59,429 bases of DNA, from the NCBI RefSeq assembly GCF_009767915.1, contig NZ_WSRP01000017.1:1-59429 (forward strand), read 5' to 3'. The translations under genes were made by a program, and so were the position numbers. The stretch is from Parasutterella muris (lineage in GTDB: Bacteria > Pseudomonadota > Gammaproteobacteria > Burkholderiales > Burkholderiaceae_F). Of this stretch, positions 50,315-59,417 are shown in pieces; the first letter of the stretch is position 1; every line of letters starts with the position of its first letter. The notes under the pieces are model-generated. The model searched no databases. It saw only the letters and a program-made list of their open reading frames with translations, and had not been told where the DNA came from.

Positions 50315-52051
50315 CTAAAGTGCTTGACGATTGCCGGGGTTCCAGAGATTGTCTTGGAAAATGCTTTGGATAAGCAGCCTTTGCTGCGGTGTAAGTTCGT
50401 ACAGGTCTTCAATCAGGCGGTTTACAGTATCTTCTCTGTCGGGGTTCTCTATAGCGGCCTTGACCGCTTCTGTCAAAGCGGTGTCTTCTTCGGGAGAGAG
50501 TCTGGGCAGCGGAAGCTGACAGAGGTTGCCTTTAAGAATTTTGATCTCTTTAAAAAGCATTCGGTGCAGCGCGTTAAAGAGCGGACTGTTGAGCAGTCCC
50601 ATGACGGAGTAAATGCTTAGGCCTTCAACGTCCGGAATTAGGATATTGGCACTGTTGAGCGCAAGACTGCGCTCGTTATCAATGGCAAAAACCAGCTTGG
50701 AGCCGATGAATTTGTACAGAAGTTTCGGAGACGTTCTGAAAAGCGCTTCAGGAGCGCACTGCTGAAAGTTCTGCGGCGTAAACCGAATAAACCGCTTTGG
50801 TGCGGATAGACGATAGGGCTGAATTTCTTTGCCTGTATAAATCGGTTCAAGCTCATCGGTTTGTTCTGTCTTCAGACACGTCTGATTGTTCCCTGTGACG
50901 ATTCCCAAACCCCAGCGGCTGTTCACTAAACTGAGTGTGCCTTTTTTCTTTACCTGATTTAAAAGTTCAAGCGCTTCGCGCGAGACGGGCAGAAAGGTTT
51001 TATGAGCGGTGAGCTCAAACGAATGCAGCGGAATATCTGTCGTTTTACCGTCCGAGCGGACAAAGCGAACAGGCTCAGCGGGCGCGGATTTTTGATAAAG
51101 AAAGGAGACAAAATTTGTCTGAACGCTGGTAAAGCGCTCAGAAAAGACTCGAATTTGAAGAATTCGGCCTTCTTTGAGGGCTGATTCGCGGAAACGTCGA
51201 TGTTTGGCGACGTTGAGCAGGGAAGAAGGGAGCAAAAAGTTCTGCTTTCCGCCTTTTTTAAGCAGATCAAAAGCCGCAAAGAAAAATTCGGAGGCTGTTT
51301 CATTAAAAACGGTTCTCGCTTCGCCGCCCCATGGCGGATTAGAGGCGGAAGCGTCAAAAGGACCGATGTCTTCAATCTGTTTTCTTTCCTCAGGGTTGAG
51401 AAAATTGAGAAGTCGGACGTCGGGATAGTGAAGCGCCTCAGGGTTCTGCGCAATGAGGTTGGCTTTTGCAATCATTACCGCGATCGGGTCAATGTCGTTT
51501 CCGACAACGCTGCAGCCGAGCCGAGCGGCTTCCAAAAGAAAAATTCCGCTTCCGCAGCAGGGATCAAGAAATTTCTCTCCGCTTGAGATATCAAGTTCCT
51601 GAAGCATCAAACGAGCGGTCTTTTGCGTTGTGTAGTAAGAACCGCGGATGTTTTTGTCTCCTTCACTTAAAAGCGACTGATAGATGGTCCCGAGAAGGTC
51701 CGATTCCTTGTCAAAGTTATCCGGCAAAACGATGGTCAGATCACTGACGCGCGGATATTCATCCAGAAACCGACGCGCAAGAGGCTCCTTTGCTCGGGAC
51801 TTATCAATGGCGTTCAAGCACAGAGCGTGCATGATCTGCGCAATAGAAAAGCGCTCCCGCAGCGCAAAAAGAGATTCAATGAACGGAACCGAATCCTTGT
51901 TTTGAATCCGCTCAAGCGGGATAAAAGTTTTTTGAGATCGGCTTTTATTGGCACGCGACTTAAGCTTGTCTCCGAGATTCGGGGCAAGTTTCTGCCAGTT
52001 TCTTTTGGTCGCGCTGCTGATCGTCATTTTGTCTGTATTCCGTTTTGCCAA
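50315..52051 (-). CDS. DNA adenine N6-methyltransferase, orphan (TaqI/Eco57I-like)
   Basis: A 578-residue class I N6-adenine methylase: SAM motif I FLDPCCGSGIFLLEAA (DPCCGSG 163-169), GNDIDPIAVMIAKANL, catalytic motif IV SNPPW (NPPW 238-241) followed by FNFL-type helices, and a C-terminal target-recognition region (~375-520) with GIVTGNNQTCL and EPIYTGKEIQPYRL as in TaqI-class type IIG methylases. No endonuclease domain and no restriction gene lies nearby, so it may be a solitary methylase. A TTG at 52051 with GAGG upstream, or the ATG at 52027, could start it. Confidence 0.85.
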   Translation of the reverse strand: MAKRNTDKMTISSATKRNWQKLAPNLGDKLKSRANKSRSQKTFIPLERIQNKDSVPFIESLFALRERFSIAQIMHALCLNAIDKSRAKEPLARRFLDEYPRVSDLTIVLPDNFDKESDLLGTIYQSLLSEGDKNIRGSYYTTQKTARLMLQELDISSGEKFLDPCCGSGIFLLEAARLGCSVVGNDIDPIAVMIAKANLIAQNPEALHYPDVRLLNFLNPEERKQIEDIGPFDASASNPPWGGEARTVFNETASEFFFAAFDLLKKGGKQNFLLPSSLLNVAKHRRFRESALKEGRILQIRVFSERFTSVQTNFVSFLYQKSAPAEPVRFVRSDGKTTDIPLHSFELTAHKTFLPVSREALELLNQVKKKGTLSLVNSRWGLGIVTGNNQTCLKTEQTDELEPIYTGKEIQPYRLSAPKRFIRFTPQNFQQCAPEALFRTSPKLLYKFIGSKLVFAIDNERSLALNSANILIPDVEGLSIYSVMGLLNSPLFNALHRMLFKEIKILKGNLCQLPLPRLSPEEDTALTEAVKAAIENPDREDTVNRLIEDLYELTPQQRLLIQSIFQDNLWNPGNRQAL

Positions 52052-52098
52052 GTATAGCCTCAGGCTTTGCCTGCTCTGAGGTTTTATCTAATTACGCA

Positions 52099-52153
52099 CA
52101 GAAAAACGGGCTTTCGGCCCGCCTGACGAATGCAGGCGGCGATAAGCCCGTTT
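52099..52153 (-). terminator. Terminator of ygfZ
   Basis: Long two-part hairpin: outer stem AAACGGGCTT (52104-52113) with AAGCCCGTTT (52144-52153) and an inner GCCTG/CAGGC stem. On the minus strand it is followed by several Ts (TTTTTC). Confidence 0.8.
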
Positions 52154-52172
52154 ATGCGCGTATTGGCGTGAA

Positions 52173-53090
52173 TTATGCGAGTACGCTGCTCGGAACTGTG
52201 ACTTCATAAGGAAGCGGCAGGATTTTAACCGGCTTGCTTTCAAGGAAGAGTTCTGAGTCCATGTATTCGTAATTAAGAACAAAGAGGAAGTGTTCTCCGT
52301 CGCTCTGGATAATTCTACCCATCGGCTCGTTTTCAACAAAGATTTCCTTGCCGGCGTCCGGATTTTCAACTTCTTTGCAGATGCCAAGGAACATACGGCG
52401 TTTTACTTTGCCGAGATTCTGAGTCTTAGAGACGATTTCCTGGCCGGTGTAGCAGCCCTTATTGGCGGCGATTGCGCCGATCAGGTCTAAATTCAGAGCC
52501 TGCGGCAGCCACTCAAGGCTTTCCGGTTTTTCAATCAGCGCGATGCCTTCTTCCATGAGAGAGCGGGCAAGGCGGTTCTTAGCATTGTAAGAGCCCATCA
52601 TGTTGTCGGGAATCTGTCCGATAGCGATGAACTTACCGTGCATGCCCTGAGCGTCATTGCTCGGCAGACGAACTGTGATGACGGACTGACCGACATAGAC
52701 GTCCATCGGGTTGCGCGGAAGAGCCGGGCAGGGAATATCTACAGCCTTGGCATCCGGAGAGCAGAAGTACGTGATGGCGTCCGGACGAAGCGAGAGTTCA
52801 ACTTTGCTTCTCAGTACGAATTTGTTCAGGCGATCCACTTCAGCCTGCGCGATTGAAAGCGGCAGAAGCATTCCGAAACCGTTGGGAATACGGAAGATTA
52901 AAGAGGAAGCGGCGACACGACCCTGATGGTTGCAGGCTGCAGCCCAAGCCGCACGGTTTTCAGGAAGCTTTTTAACGTCCTGAGTCAGCATTCCCTGAAG
53001 AAATGTTTCTGCATCCTCACCGGTAATTGTGACGAAGCTAAACTGCTCTTCCTGGCTGAAAGTCCAGGAGCTTAATTCAAACATGCTCAT
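52173..53090 (-). CDS. ygfZ: Folate-binding iron-sulfur cluster repair protein YgfZ
   Basis: A 305-residue GcvT-like protein with the YgfZ signature KGCYTGQE (211-218; Cys213) and GKVKRRMF after it. The folate-binding N-terminal half starts FVTITGEDAETFLQGMLTQDVK. It helps iron-sulfur enzymes such as MiaB in a folate-dependent way. Divergent from mltG. Length fits. Confidence 0.92.
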   Translation of the reverse strand: MSMFELSSWTFSQEEQFSFVTITGEDAETFLQGMLTQDVKKLPENRAAWAAACNHQGRVAASSLIFRIPNGFGMLLPLSIAQAEVDRLNKFVLRSKVELSLRPDAITYFCSPDAKAVDIPCPALPRNPMDVYVGQSVITVRLPSNDAQGMHGKFIAIGQIPDNMMGSYNAKNRLARSLMEEGIALIEKPESLEWLPQALNLDLIGAIAANKGCYTGQEIVSKTQNLGKVKRRMFLGICKEVENPDAGKEIFVENEPMGRIIQSDGEHFLFVLNYEYMDSELFLESKPVKILPLPYEVTVPSSVLA

Positions 53091-53261
53091 ATTGCTATTT
53101 GACTCCTAAAAAGATATCCGCATAAATTAGCAGAGTCCGACGATGGCGGCGTCGAGTTTTATGCATTTTGAGCAGATTTCATCCTCGGGATTGTTCTCAT
53201 AATTGCGAGCGGCGCCGCAAAATTAAATTATGATTCACATATCGTTGAATTGGAGTTCCTG

Positions 53262-54275
53262 ATGCTGCGTTTTATTAAATGGGCAGTGGCGATAGCGTTG
53301 GTTTCAGCGGTCGCTGCGGCCGGTTTTGCGTATTGGTATGTCGAAAAACGACCAATCGAATTGGAGGGCGGACAAAGCGAGATCATTCTTAAAGTAAAGC
53401 CGGCAAGCACTGTCAGGAATATCGCATCGGAACTTCTGAATGCTGGTGTCAAGGTCGATCCGAACGCCTTCCAGTGGGTATTTAAATATTTCGGCTCGGA
53501 CCGTTCGATCCATGTCGGCCGCTATTTAATCAAGTCCGGCATGACGCTTAAGGAATTGGTAAAGCACATTTCCTCGGGCGAAGTCATCATGAGCAAATTT
53601 ACCCTCATTGAAGGAACGGAAACGGCTAAGCTTTTGAAGAAAATTGCCGCGGACGATAATTTTGAGCATCCGCACGGTGAGCTCTCATCTCAGGATCTGA
53701 TGAAAGAAGTTGGAGCGCCCGAAGGGACGCATCCCGAGGGCCAATTTGCGGCGGATACTTATGTCTTTGCGGCCGGCGTTCCCGACACGATCATCCTTCG
53801 CCGTATGTACCGGGAGCAGCAGCAGCGCCTGAACGCGGTTTGGGAATCTCGAGATAAAAACATTGCGGTTAAAACGCCTTATGAACTTTTAATTCTCGCG
53901 AGCCTGATTGAAAAAGAAACGGGCGATTCTAAAGACCGTACTTTGGTCTCGAGCGTCTTTAACAACCGGCTTAAAAAGGGCATGCTCCTGCAGACGGATC
54001 CGACAGTTGTCTACGGGATAGAAAATTTTGACGGCCATATTCTTAAATCGCACCTGAAGACGGATCATCCGTACAATACGTACACCAGAGCGGGCCTTCC
54101 GCCAACGCCGATCTGCAATCCGGGAGAAGCTTCGCTTGTGGCTGCCGCGCATCCGGCTCAGACTGACTATCTCTATTTTGTCGCGAAGGGAAACAGCGGC
54201 CAGTCGCATTTTTCTAAGACTCTGAAAGAACACAATGCCGCTGTTCAGAAATATTTGCGTAATCCCGGGAGCTGA
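53262..54275 (+). CDS. mltG: Endolytic murein transglycosylase MltG
   Basis: A 337-residue membrane-anchored protein: a single N-terminal helix (IKWAVAIALVSAVAAAGFAYWYV), a LysM-like segment, then the YceG/MltG catalytic domain with LLILASLIEKETG (catalytic Glu in the EKET element), FNNRLKKGMLLQTDPTVVYG, YNTYTRAGLPPTPICNPG and DYLYFVAKGN. Cleaves nascent glycan strands to end their growth. GGAG 9 bases before the ATG at 53262 selects this start over a TTG at 53250. It is followed by tmk after two bases. Confidence 0.92.
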   Translation: MLRFIKWAVAIALVSAVAAAGFAYWYVEKRPIELEGGQSEIILKVKPASTVRNIASELLNAGVKVDPNAFQWVFKYFGSDRSIHVGRYLIKSGMTLKELVKHISSGEVIMSKFTLIEGTETAKLLKKIAADDNFEHPHGELSSQDLMKEVGAPEGTHPEGQFAADTYVFAAGVPDTIILRRMYREQQQRLNAVWESRDKNIAVKTPYELLILASLIEKETGDSKDRTLVSSVFNNRLKKGMLLQTDPTVVYGIENFDGHILKSHLKTDHPYNTYTRAGLPPTPICNPGEASLVAAAHPAQTDYLYFVAKGNSGQSHFSKTLKEHNAAVQKYLRNPGS

Positions 54276-54277
54276 TT

Positions 54278-54883
54278 TTGGAAAAAGGAAAATTGATTAC
54301 GGTTGAGGGCGTTGACGGCGCCGGCAAAAGCACTCAGATGGCGGTGATCGATCAGGCGCTGCGAGAGCGCGGCATTGATTTGGTGAGAACTCGTGAGCCC
54401 GGCGGTCCCGAGACCGCGGAAAAGATTCGCAAGTTGCTTTTAAATGAACCGATGAGTCCGAAGTGCGAACTTATGCTGATGTTCGCGGCACGTGAAGAGA
54501 ATCTCGACAAAATTATTCGTCCTGCGCTCGCTAAGGGACAATGGGTACTTTGCGATCGGTTTACCGACGCTTCATACGCTTATCAGGGATACGGAAGAGG
54601 CCGTTCAATTGAAGAAATCAGAGCGCTCGAAAATTTTGTTCATCCGGACTTAAAGCCGGATTTAACTGTGCTGTTTGATGTACCGACAGAAGTGGCCGCG
54701 GCCCGATTAAGCCGCAAGCTCGACCGCTTTGAGAAAGAAAGTCAGGACTTTCATCGCCGGGTCCGCGAGGGCTATCTCAGAATGGCTAAAGCCGAACCCG
54801 AGCGTTTTTATGTGGTTGACGGAACTCAGACGCCGGAACAGATTTCCGCGCAGCTTCGAGAGGTGTTTGCTCAATGGAAATAA
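54278..54883 (+). CDS. tmk: Thymidylate kinase
   Basis: A 201-residue kinase that converts dTMP to dTDP. P-loop EGVDGAGKST (10-19), DR motif VLCDRFTDASYAYQG and the LID RLSRKLDRFEKES. TTG start at 54278 with GGGAG upstream; it leaves a two-base gap to mltG. The 3' end overlaps holB by 10 bases. The mltG-tmk-holB block is a common gammaproteobacterial/betaproteobacterial arrangement. Confidence 0.95.
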   Translation: MEKGKLITVEGVDGAGKSTQMAVIDQALRERGIDLVRTREPGGPETAEKIRKLLLNEPMSPKCELMLMFAAREENLDKIIRPALAKGQWVLCDRFTDASYAYQGYGRGRSIEEIRALENFVHPDLKPDLTVLFDVPTEVAAARLSRKLDRFEKESQDFHRRVREGYLRMAKAEPERFYVVDGTQTPEQISAQLREVFAQWK

Positions 54884-55923
54884 CCGATTTATATCCTTGG
54901 CTGGAGAGGCCGGCGGCAGCGCTTCGCAAAATGAGAGATAAGCTTCCGGGCGGCGTGCTGATTTACGGCCCCAGAGGCAGCGGAGCCTATGAACTAGCGG
55001 CTTCGTTTGCGGCTTCCGTAGTGTGTTCGTCTCCCAAGGACGGCGTCGCCTGCGGCAGCTGCGCGGACTGCCGTCTGGTGCAGGCAGGTACCCATCCGGA
55101 TCTGAAGTACGTGCTGAGCGAGACCGAAGCGGCGCTTCGGCCTGAGCCCTGGAACGGCAAAATTCAGCCGCTTCCTAAAGGCAAGTCCTTTTCCAAACAG
55201 ATTCTTATTGAACAGGTGCGTGAAATCGGTGAGTACTTGTCGGTTACGGCATTCCGCTCGGATCATCGCGCGGTACTGATTTATCCGGCCGATTCCATGA
55301 GCGAGGATCAGAGTTCGGCGCTTTTAAAAACGCTGGAGGAGCCGCCCGAAGGCGCGGTGCTTATCCTTGTCGCGGACGATGTCAGCTCCATTCTTCCGAC
55401 CATTCGTTCGCGCTGTCAGCTCGTTCGAGTCGCGCCGCCGACACGAGAGCAGGGCATCGCCTATCTGAAATCTCAAAAGGTTCGGAACCCCGAGTCCGAA
55501 CTTGCGCGTTTGGGCGGACTTCCGCTGCTGATTCATGAGAGCGGCGCCAATCTGCTTTTGGAAAAGAAGGACGAGAAGATGATTCTTGATCTTCTTGCTA
55601 AGGGTGCGTTGATGACGTCCGGAGATGTGCTTGAAGCTGTTAAGAACGACTTGACGATCGGGCCTCTGGTCGCAGTGATGCAGCGCTGGTGCTGGGATAT
55701 CAGCGCGCAGTCAATGGGTTTGGAAAGCCGCTATTTTCCTGACTATGCGGCCGCTGTTCAATCGCTTTCGGCTCAGATCGATATCCGCAGGTTTCAGGAA
55801 TTTAACGCTAAGCTCAATCAGGCGAGCCGAAGCAAGGATCATCCTCTGAGTAAAAAGCTTGTCGCGCAGACACTGCTGATGGATTACGCATCCGCGCTTA
55901 AAGCGTCTCAGAAAAATTACTGA
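54874..55923 (+). CDS. holB: DNA polymerase III delta-prime subunit
   Basis: A 349-residue clamp-loader protein. The Walker A-like GPRGSGAYEL is degenerate, as expected since delta-prime does not hydrolyse ATP. A zinc module (CSSPKDGVACGSCADCRLV) lies at ~50-70; SADSMSEDQSSALLKTLEEPPEGAVLIL (read in parts) and TIRSRCQLVRV are the SRC and sensor regions. Part of the replisome clamp loader. Its stop lies 7 bases inside the convergent recombinase gene. Confidence 0.92.
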   Translation: MEITDLYPWLERPAAALRKMRDKLPGGVLIYGPRGSGAYELAASFAASVVCSSPKDGVACGSCADCRLVQAGTHPDLKYVLSETEAALRPEPWNGKIQPLPKGKSFSKQILIEQVREIGEYLSVTAFRSDHRAVLIYPADSMSEDQSSALLKTLEEPPEGAVLILVADDVSSILPTIRSRCQLVRVAPPTREQGIAYLKSQKVRNPESELARLGGLPLLIHESGANLLLEKKDEKMILDLLAKGALMTSGDVLEAVKNDLTIGPLVAVMQRWCWDISAQSMGLESRYFPDYAAAVQSLSAQIDIRRFQEFNAKLNQASRSKDHPLSKKLVAQTLLMDYASALKASQKNY

Positions 55924-57482
55924 TTTTTCTCCAGTCGCTTAAAGCTTTCGAGGATTTCCTCCTGATCCGGTGCGATGTATTTTGTCGTGGTATTGACAGA
56001 CGCGTGTCCGAGCGCGTTCTGTACCACGTTTACAGGCATAACTTCAAGACTTGTCACCGCGAACGTATGACGCAGCCAGTGCAGGGAACTTGCCCTAAGC
56101 TTAGCCGAATCTCTCGGCCGCTCTTTGTGAAGCGCGGCCGCAACCTCTTCAAGGAATTTCTGCAGAATCAGGTAAAGGCCTGAACGGGAGAGCCCTTCGG
56201 AAGCGGCGCCCTTGCTGCCCGGGCGTAAAGAAGCAAGAATCGGAATATCTCGGCCCTCTTCTTCGAGCAGAAGAGGACGCCGCCGGTAAGCAAGATAGTC
56301 ATTGATGATTCTTTCCTGCGCCTCAGAAATCGGAAGACGTCTTTCTTTATCGCCTTTTCCGACGATATCGATGACGAGTTCCTCGTTTTGTCCGTAACGG
56401 GCGATCTGTATCCATCCGCAGCGAGCATTGAGCATTTCGCTGGCGCGCATACCGAGGCCTTTGCCAAGCAGGAGCATGACCTTAAGCCGCGCTTTCAGAA
56501 TATCGTCGGGCTGTTTATCGAGATACTCCTCGATTTCTTCCCACTGTTCTTTGGTCAGCGAGCGGTCTGCGAATTCCTTCGGCTTGCCTTCTCCCGGAAG
56601 CAGCTGCACTTTGCTTGAGATCTGGTCAAAAGGATTAAAGCGCAGATACCCGGTCTTATGCAGAAAGGTAAAGAGCTGCCGCACGATTGTCGAAGCGGCT
56701 TTTCGACTGGAGAAGGAGAGGGCGCAGTTAAATGGGCGCCAATCTCGGGAGTCACGAGGAATATTTTTAGGCCCCAGCCAAACCGTCTGCGGCTGCAGCC
56801 ATCGCTGCGACCACGTCTGCTCGTCAGTGCGTCCGAGCATTTGCAGCCAGGTTAGATAATCAGAGCACTCGCTGATTTTGGCCGATGAAAGCGGAATATG
56901 TTTTTCCAGCAGACACCAGAGCAGAAAGCGTTCTCCTTCGCGGCGATATGCGTTCAGGGTATTGGCGTTGGTCGCCTTGGCTTTTAACCAGAGCGTCACC
57001 GCCTCTTTGTCGGAATCCACATCCAGAGCGCATTCGCTTTTATCGCCGCGATTGGAGCCGTTTGAACCGTCAAACTGAGGCGGAACCGACAGATGTTCAA
57101 GCGGCTGAACCTCACTGTTCGGCTTTTGCGGCTGTCCAAGGATGCGCTTGCCGTTTCGATCCAAAATGAGGTCGTGCCAAAGGGCGCCCCCGACTTCTTC
57201 GATTTCTTCATTTTTATAGAATCGTTTGCCGAGGTCTTCCGCTTTTTTGCGTACCGTATCGGGGAGCTCCAGTCCGACGTTTCGGCGCGCATGCATCCAG
57301 GAAATTATGCCGTTAGCCCGGCTCTTGGAGAGACCGAGTTCTTTCCACCAGCCGTTGGGATTTTCGTACATGCGGTCAAGCAGATCATCGAGGCAGGAAA
57401 TGCCTCTGTCGCTCAGATCGTCGGCAACCGGTTTTAGAAAGTAGCGTTTGAGCGGTAAATCAAAGTCAAACTCTTTTTTCAC
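55917..57482 (-). CDS. Large tyrosine site-specific recombinase (XerC/D-like with N-terminal extension)
   Basis: A 521-residue phage-integrase family protein. The N-terminal ~110 residues (FDLPLKRYFLKPVADDL, SKSRANGIISWMHARRN) form an extension of the DUF3701-like kind seen in Burkholderiales, a SAM-like core-binding domain follows (LNAYRREGERFLLWCL...), then the catalytic domain: Arg in GLGMRASEML, Lys in GKGDKERRLP, His468/Arg471 (HWLRH), His493 (LGH) and nucleophile Tyr502 (TTTKYI). All catalytic residues present. GTG start with GGGAG. It overlaps the end of holB by seven bases in convergent orientation. No phage genes nearby, so it may be a housekeeping or island recombinase. Confidence 0.88.
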   Translation of the reverse strand: MKKEFDFDLPLKRYFLKPVADDLSDRGISCLDDLLDRMYENPNGWWKELGLSKSRANGIISWMHARRNVGLELPDTVRKKAEDLGKRFYKNEEIEEVGGALWHDLILDRNGKRILGQPQKPNSEVQPLEHLSVPPQFDGSNGSNRGDKSECALDVDSDKEAVTLWLKAKATNANTLNAYRREGERFLLWCLLEKHIPLSSAKISECSDYLTWLQMLGRTDEQTWSQRWLQPQTVWLGPKNIPRDSRDWRPFNCALSFSSRKAASTIVRQLFTFLHKTGYLRFNPFDQISSKVQLLPGEGKPKEFADRSLTKEQWEEIEEYLDKQPDDILKARLKVMLLLGKGLGMRASEMLNARCGWIQIARYGQNEELVIDIVGKGDKERRLPISEAQERIINDYLAYRRRPLLLEEEGRDIPILASLRPGSKGAASEGLSRSGLYLILQKFLEEVAAALHKERPRDSAKLRASSLHWLRHTFAVTSLEVMPVNVVQNALGHASVNTTTKYIAPDQEEILESFKRLEKNQ

Positions 57483-57721
57483 TTAATGCTCCCGGAAATT
57501 AAATGCGTCAGCCGTTGTCTTTAGGATGTGCCAGTTATTCTACCGTCTTCACAAAAAGGTTAGAAATCGTCACAGACAGACACGATGCGTTTGTATTTGT
57601 AACCAGAAGAGGCACAAGGAAAATAAAATTAACATTTGAATTTTTGCGCTGAAGAACTTTGGCTAATATTAAATCACGGCACTGATATGGGTGCCGCGTT
57701 ATAAAGAAGAAGGAAAGACAA

Positions 57722-58345
57722 ATGGCAATCTCCAAGAAGACTCTGACAGCAGCAGCGCTTACCGGCATTCTCGTTCTTGCTTCCGGCACGGCAGCCGCAT
57801 GGTGCGGCGGTTATCGCGGAAATGTTCAGAACTACAGCTGTCCTCAGGCCGGCTGCACTTTCAACGGCCCGCATAACCATTATATTCCCGGCCGCGGATG
57901 CGCAAACGCCCAGCAGTTCCATAAAACTCCGAAGAAAGCTTTCGGCAGCTATGAGCAGCGCAAAGTCTATCTTCGCGGTCTTTTGAATCTGACAGACGCT
58001 CAGAAGCCGGCTTTTGATGCCTACATTGCGGCCGCTGACGAAGCCCACAACCTTAGAGGTCAGTTCAAGTTCGATCCCAATGCCTCTCGTCAGGATCAGC
58101 TGAAAGCACGCATTGAGAATCAGAAAGTCAGACTTGCCGCTTTGGAAAAAGTCGCTCAGGCAAGAGCCGATCTCGTTAAAGCTCTGAGCGCTGAGCAGGT
58201 CCAAGCGCTTGAAGGTTTCGAGGCTCGCTCTCACAAGCGTCCTCAGGGAAAGCGTCCTATGGCCCAGAATCCGCTCGGCTTTGGTCCTCAGGGTGTACAT
58301 CCGCATGGAGCTCCTGTAGCGCCTGTCGCTCCGAGAAATTTTTAA
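57722..58345 (+). CDS. Periplasmic LTXXQ-motif (Spy/CpxP-like) protein
   Basis: A 207-residue protein: signal peptide ISKKTLTAAALTGILVLASGTAAA, a Cys/His-rich N-terminal part (WCGGYRG, CPQAGC, GPHNHYIPGRGC), then helical segments with LNLTDAQKPAF and LSAEQVQALEGF, the paired LTXXQ motifs of Spy/CpxP chaperones. A Pro/Gly/His-rich tail (GVHPHGAPVAPVAP) closes it. The Cys/His part may bind metal, an inference. AGAAGGAAAG precedes the ATG. Confidence 0.75.
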   Translation: MAISKKTLTAAALTGILVLASGTAAAWCGGYRGNVQNYSCPQAGCTFNGPHNHYIPGRGCANAQQFHKTPKKAFGSYEQRKVYLRGLLNLTDAQKPAFDAYIAAADEAHNLRGQFKFDPNASRQDQLKARIENQKVRLAALEKVAQARADLVKALSAEQVQALEGFEARSHKRPQGKRPMAQNPLGFGPQGVHPHGAPVAPVAPRNF

Positions 58346-58401
58346 TTTCGGGTTTAGTCCTGCTTCGGATTTAATTCCGATCCGGTAGGAACTCGCAAAG
58401 G

Positions 58402-58423
58402 AGGGGACGCATTAGCGTCCCCT
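58402..58423 (+). terminator. Hairpin after the LTXXQ gene
   Basis: AGGGGACGC, ATTA, GCGTCCCCT, followed by TCG. A strong stem, weak T-tract. Confidence 0.65.
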
Positions 58424-58600
58424 TCGTCGATTAAGCAGCTTTGTTTTTGCAGTGCCGGCTGTGTTCGGAATTTAGGCCGTTAGAAGGCCGAGTTCAGAAA
58501 AAATTTCGACCCGCATAGTTTGCCGGAATAAAGGCTTTTTTAGCGTGCAGACAGTTCGGAGGCCGTTATATTTGTTCGGGTTTTCGAACAGTAAAAACGA

Positions 58601-58629
58601 AAAGGCCCGAAATAAAATTCGGGCCCTTT
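58601..58629. repeat. Inverted repeat in the LTXXQ-HU intergenic region
   Basis: AAAGGCCCGAA and TTCGGGCCCTTT pair with one bulged G around a 6-base loop, bounded by A- and T-rich flanks; it could terminate transcription on either strand. The ~460-base gap 58346-58803 otherwise holds only a small hairpin (TGTTCG/CGAACA, ~58573-58590), an ATCATT/AATGAT repeat and a GGCCGG/CCGGCC stem (58741-58769) that could end the HU transcript. Confidence 0.5.
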
Positions 58630-58803
58630 CGGAATATGATGTCGAGTACTAAACACGCGGGATAACTTCGGTCCGTCAGTAAATTCGGGAAAAATTATCC
58701 TTTATTCGCGATGAAAAATCATTAAAAAATGATTCTGTCAGGCCGGGATCTTCATAAAGACTTCCGGCCGGGAGTAAGACGACAATTCTGTCTTCAGCTT
58801 CAA

Positions 58804-59085
58804 TTACTCTTCGCCGTCAACAACCTGTTTGAACAGTGTGCCGGGGATGAACTTAGGAATGGTCTTTGATTTCACTTCCATGCTTTCGCCCGTATGCGGG
58901 TTACGGATCGATCTGCCTTTTCTTTCAACTTGTCTGAAAGTGCCGAATCCGACTAAGACAACGGGATCTCCGTCTTTAACGGACTGGATGATGGTGCGAA
59001 TCATGGTGTTGACCGCTCGTCCCGCCATATCTTTTGTGATTGCGTTTTCTTCCGCGATGATCTCAATAAGCTGTTGCTTGTTCAT
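58804..59085 (-). CDS. hup: HU-family DNA-binding protein
   Basis: A 93-residue HU/IHF protein: MNKQQLIEIIAEENAITKDMAGRAVN, VVLVGFGTFRQVERKGRSIRNPHTGE (read in parts) with the DNA-intercalating arm RNPHTGE, and a FIPGTLFKQVVDGEE end. Closer to HU than IHF by length and arm; which subunit is unclear. Nucleoid-associated, a homodimer probably. An AT-rich upstream region of ~300 bases holds its promoter. Confidence 0.92.
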   Translation of the reverse strand: MNKQQLIEIIAEENAITKDMAGRAVNTMIRTIIQSVKDGDPVVLVGFGTFRQVERKGRSIRNPHTGESMEVKSKTIPKFIPGTLFKQVVDGEE

Positions 59086-59239
59086 AACCGTTCCAAATGA
59101 AAAAGTTTCCTTGGGGGAGTAATTAAAAAATCTGCTTTAGGAATATATTATCAATATTCGGCCCTTGTGCGCCAAAACTTGTGACAAGCATCATGAATTC
59201 GGATGAGTTTTTGAAATTATTTAAAGGAAGTTTGAGCTC

Positions 59240-59254
59240 GATCAAATATTGATC
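59240..59254. promoter_or_regulatory. Perfect palindrome upstream of hup
   Basis: GATCAA, ATA, TTGATC (59240-59254), about 155 bases upstream of the HU start. A regulator site is possible; it is not a standard FNR or CRP box because the half-sites point outward. Confidence 0.35.
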
Positions 59255-59376
59255 AAATTTTTCCCATGTTCCTATTGACAAATTCATCTTTTCTTATTTT
59301 TTTCTCAAAAAACTCAAAATAGACGTGATAGCCCAAAAAAGCGACTCTCAAACCCGACTTTAGGAGAATCTCGTAA

Positions 59377-59417
59377 ATAAAAAAGCCCTCATCCCTTGTG
59401 TTACTTAGGTTGAGGGC
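59377..59417 (-). terminator. Terminator of a gene entering from the right
   Basis: On the minus strand GCCCTCA pairs with TGAGGGC and is followed by six Ts, so it most likely ends a leftward gene located beyond the window edge. Confidence 0.6.

Noticed and set aside
59240-59254. FNR box upstream of hup
   Set aside because: FNR sites read TTGAT-N4-ATCAA; here the half-sites are in the opposite order (GATCAA-N3-TTGATC).
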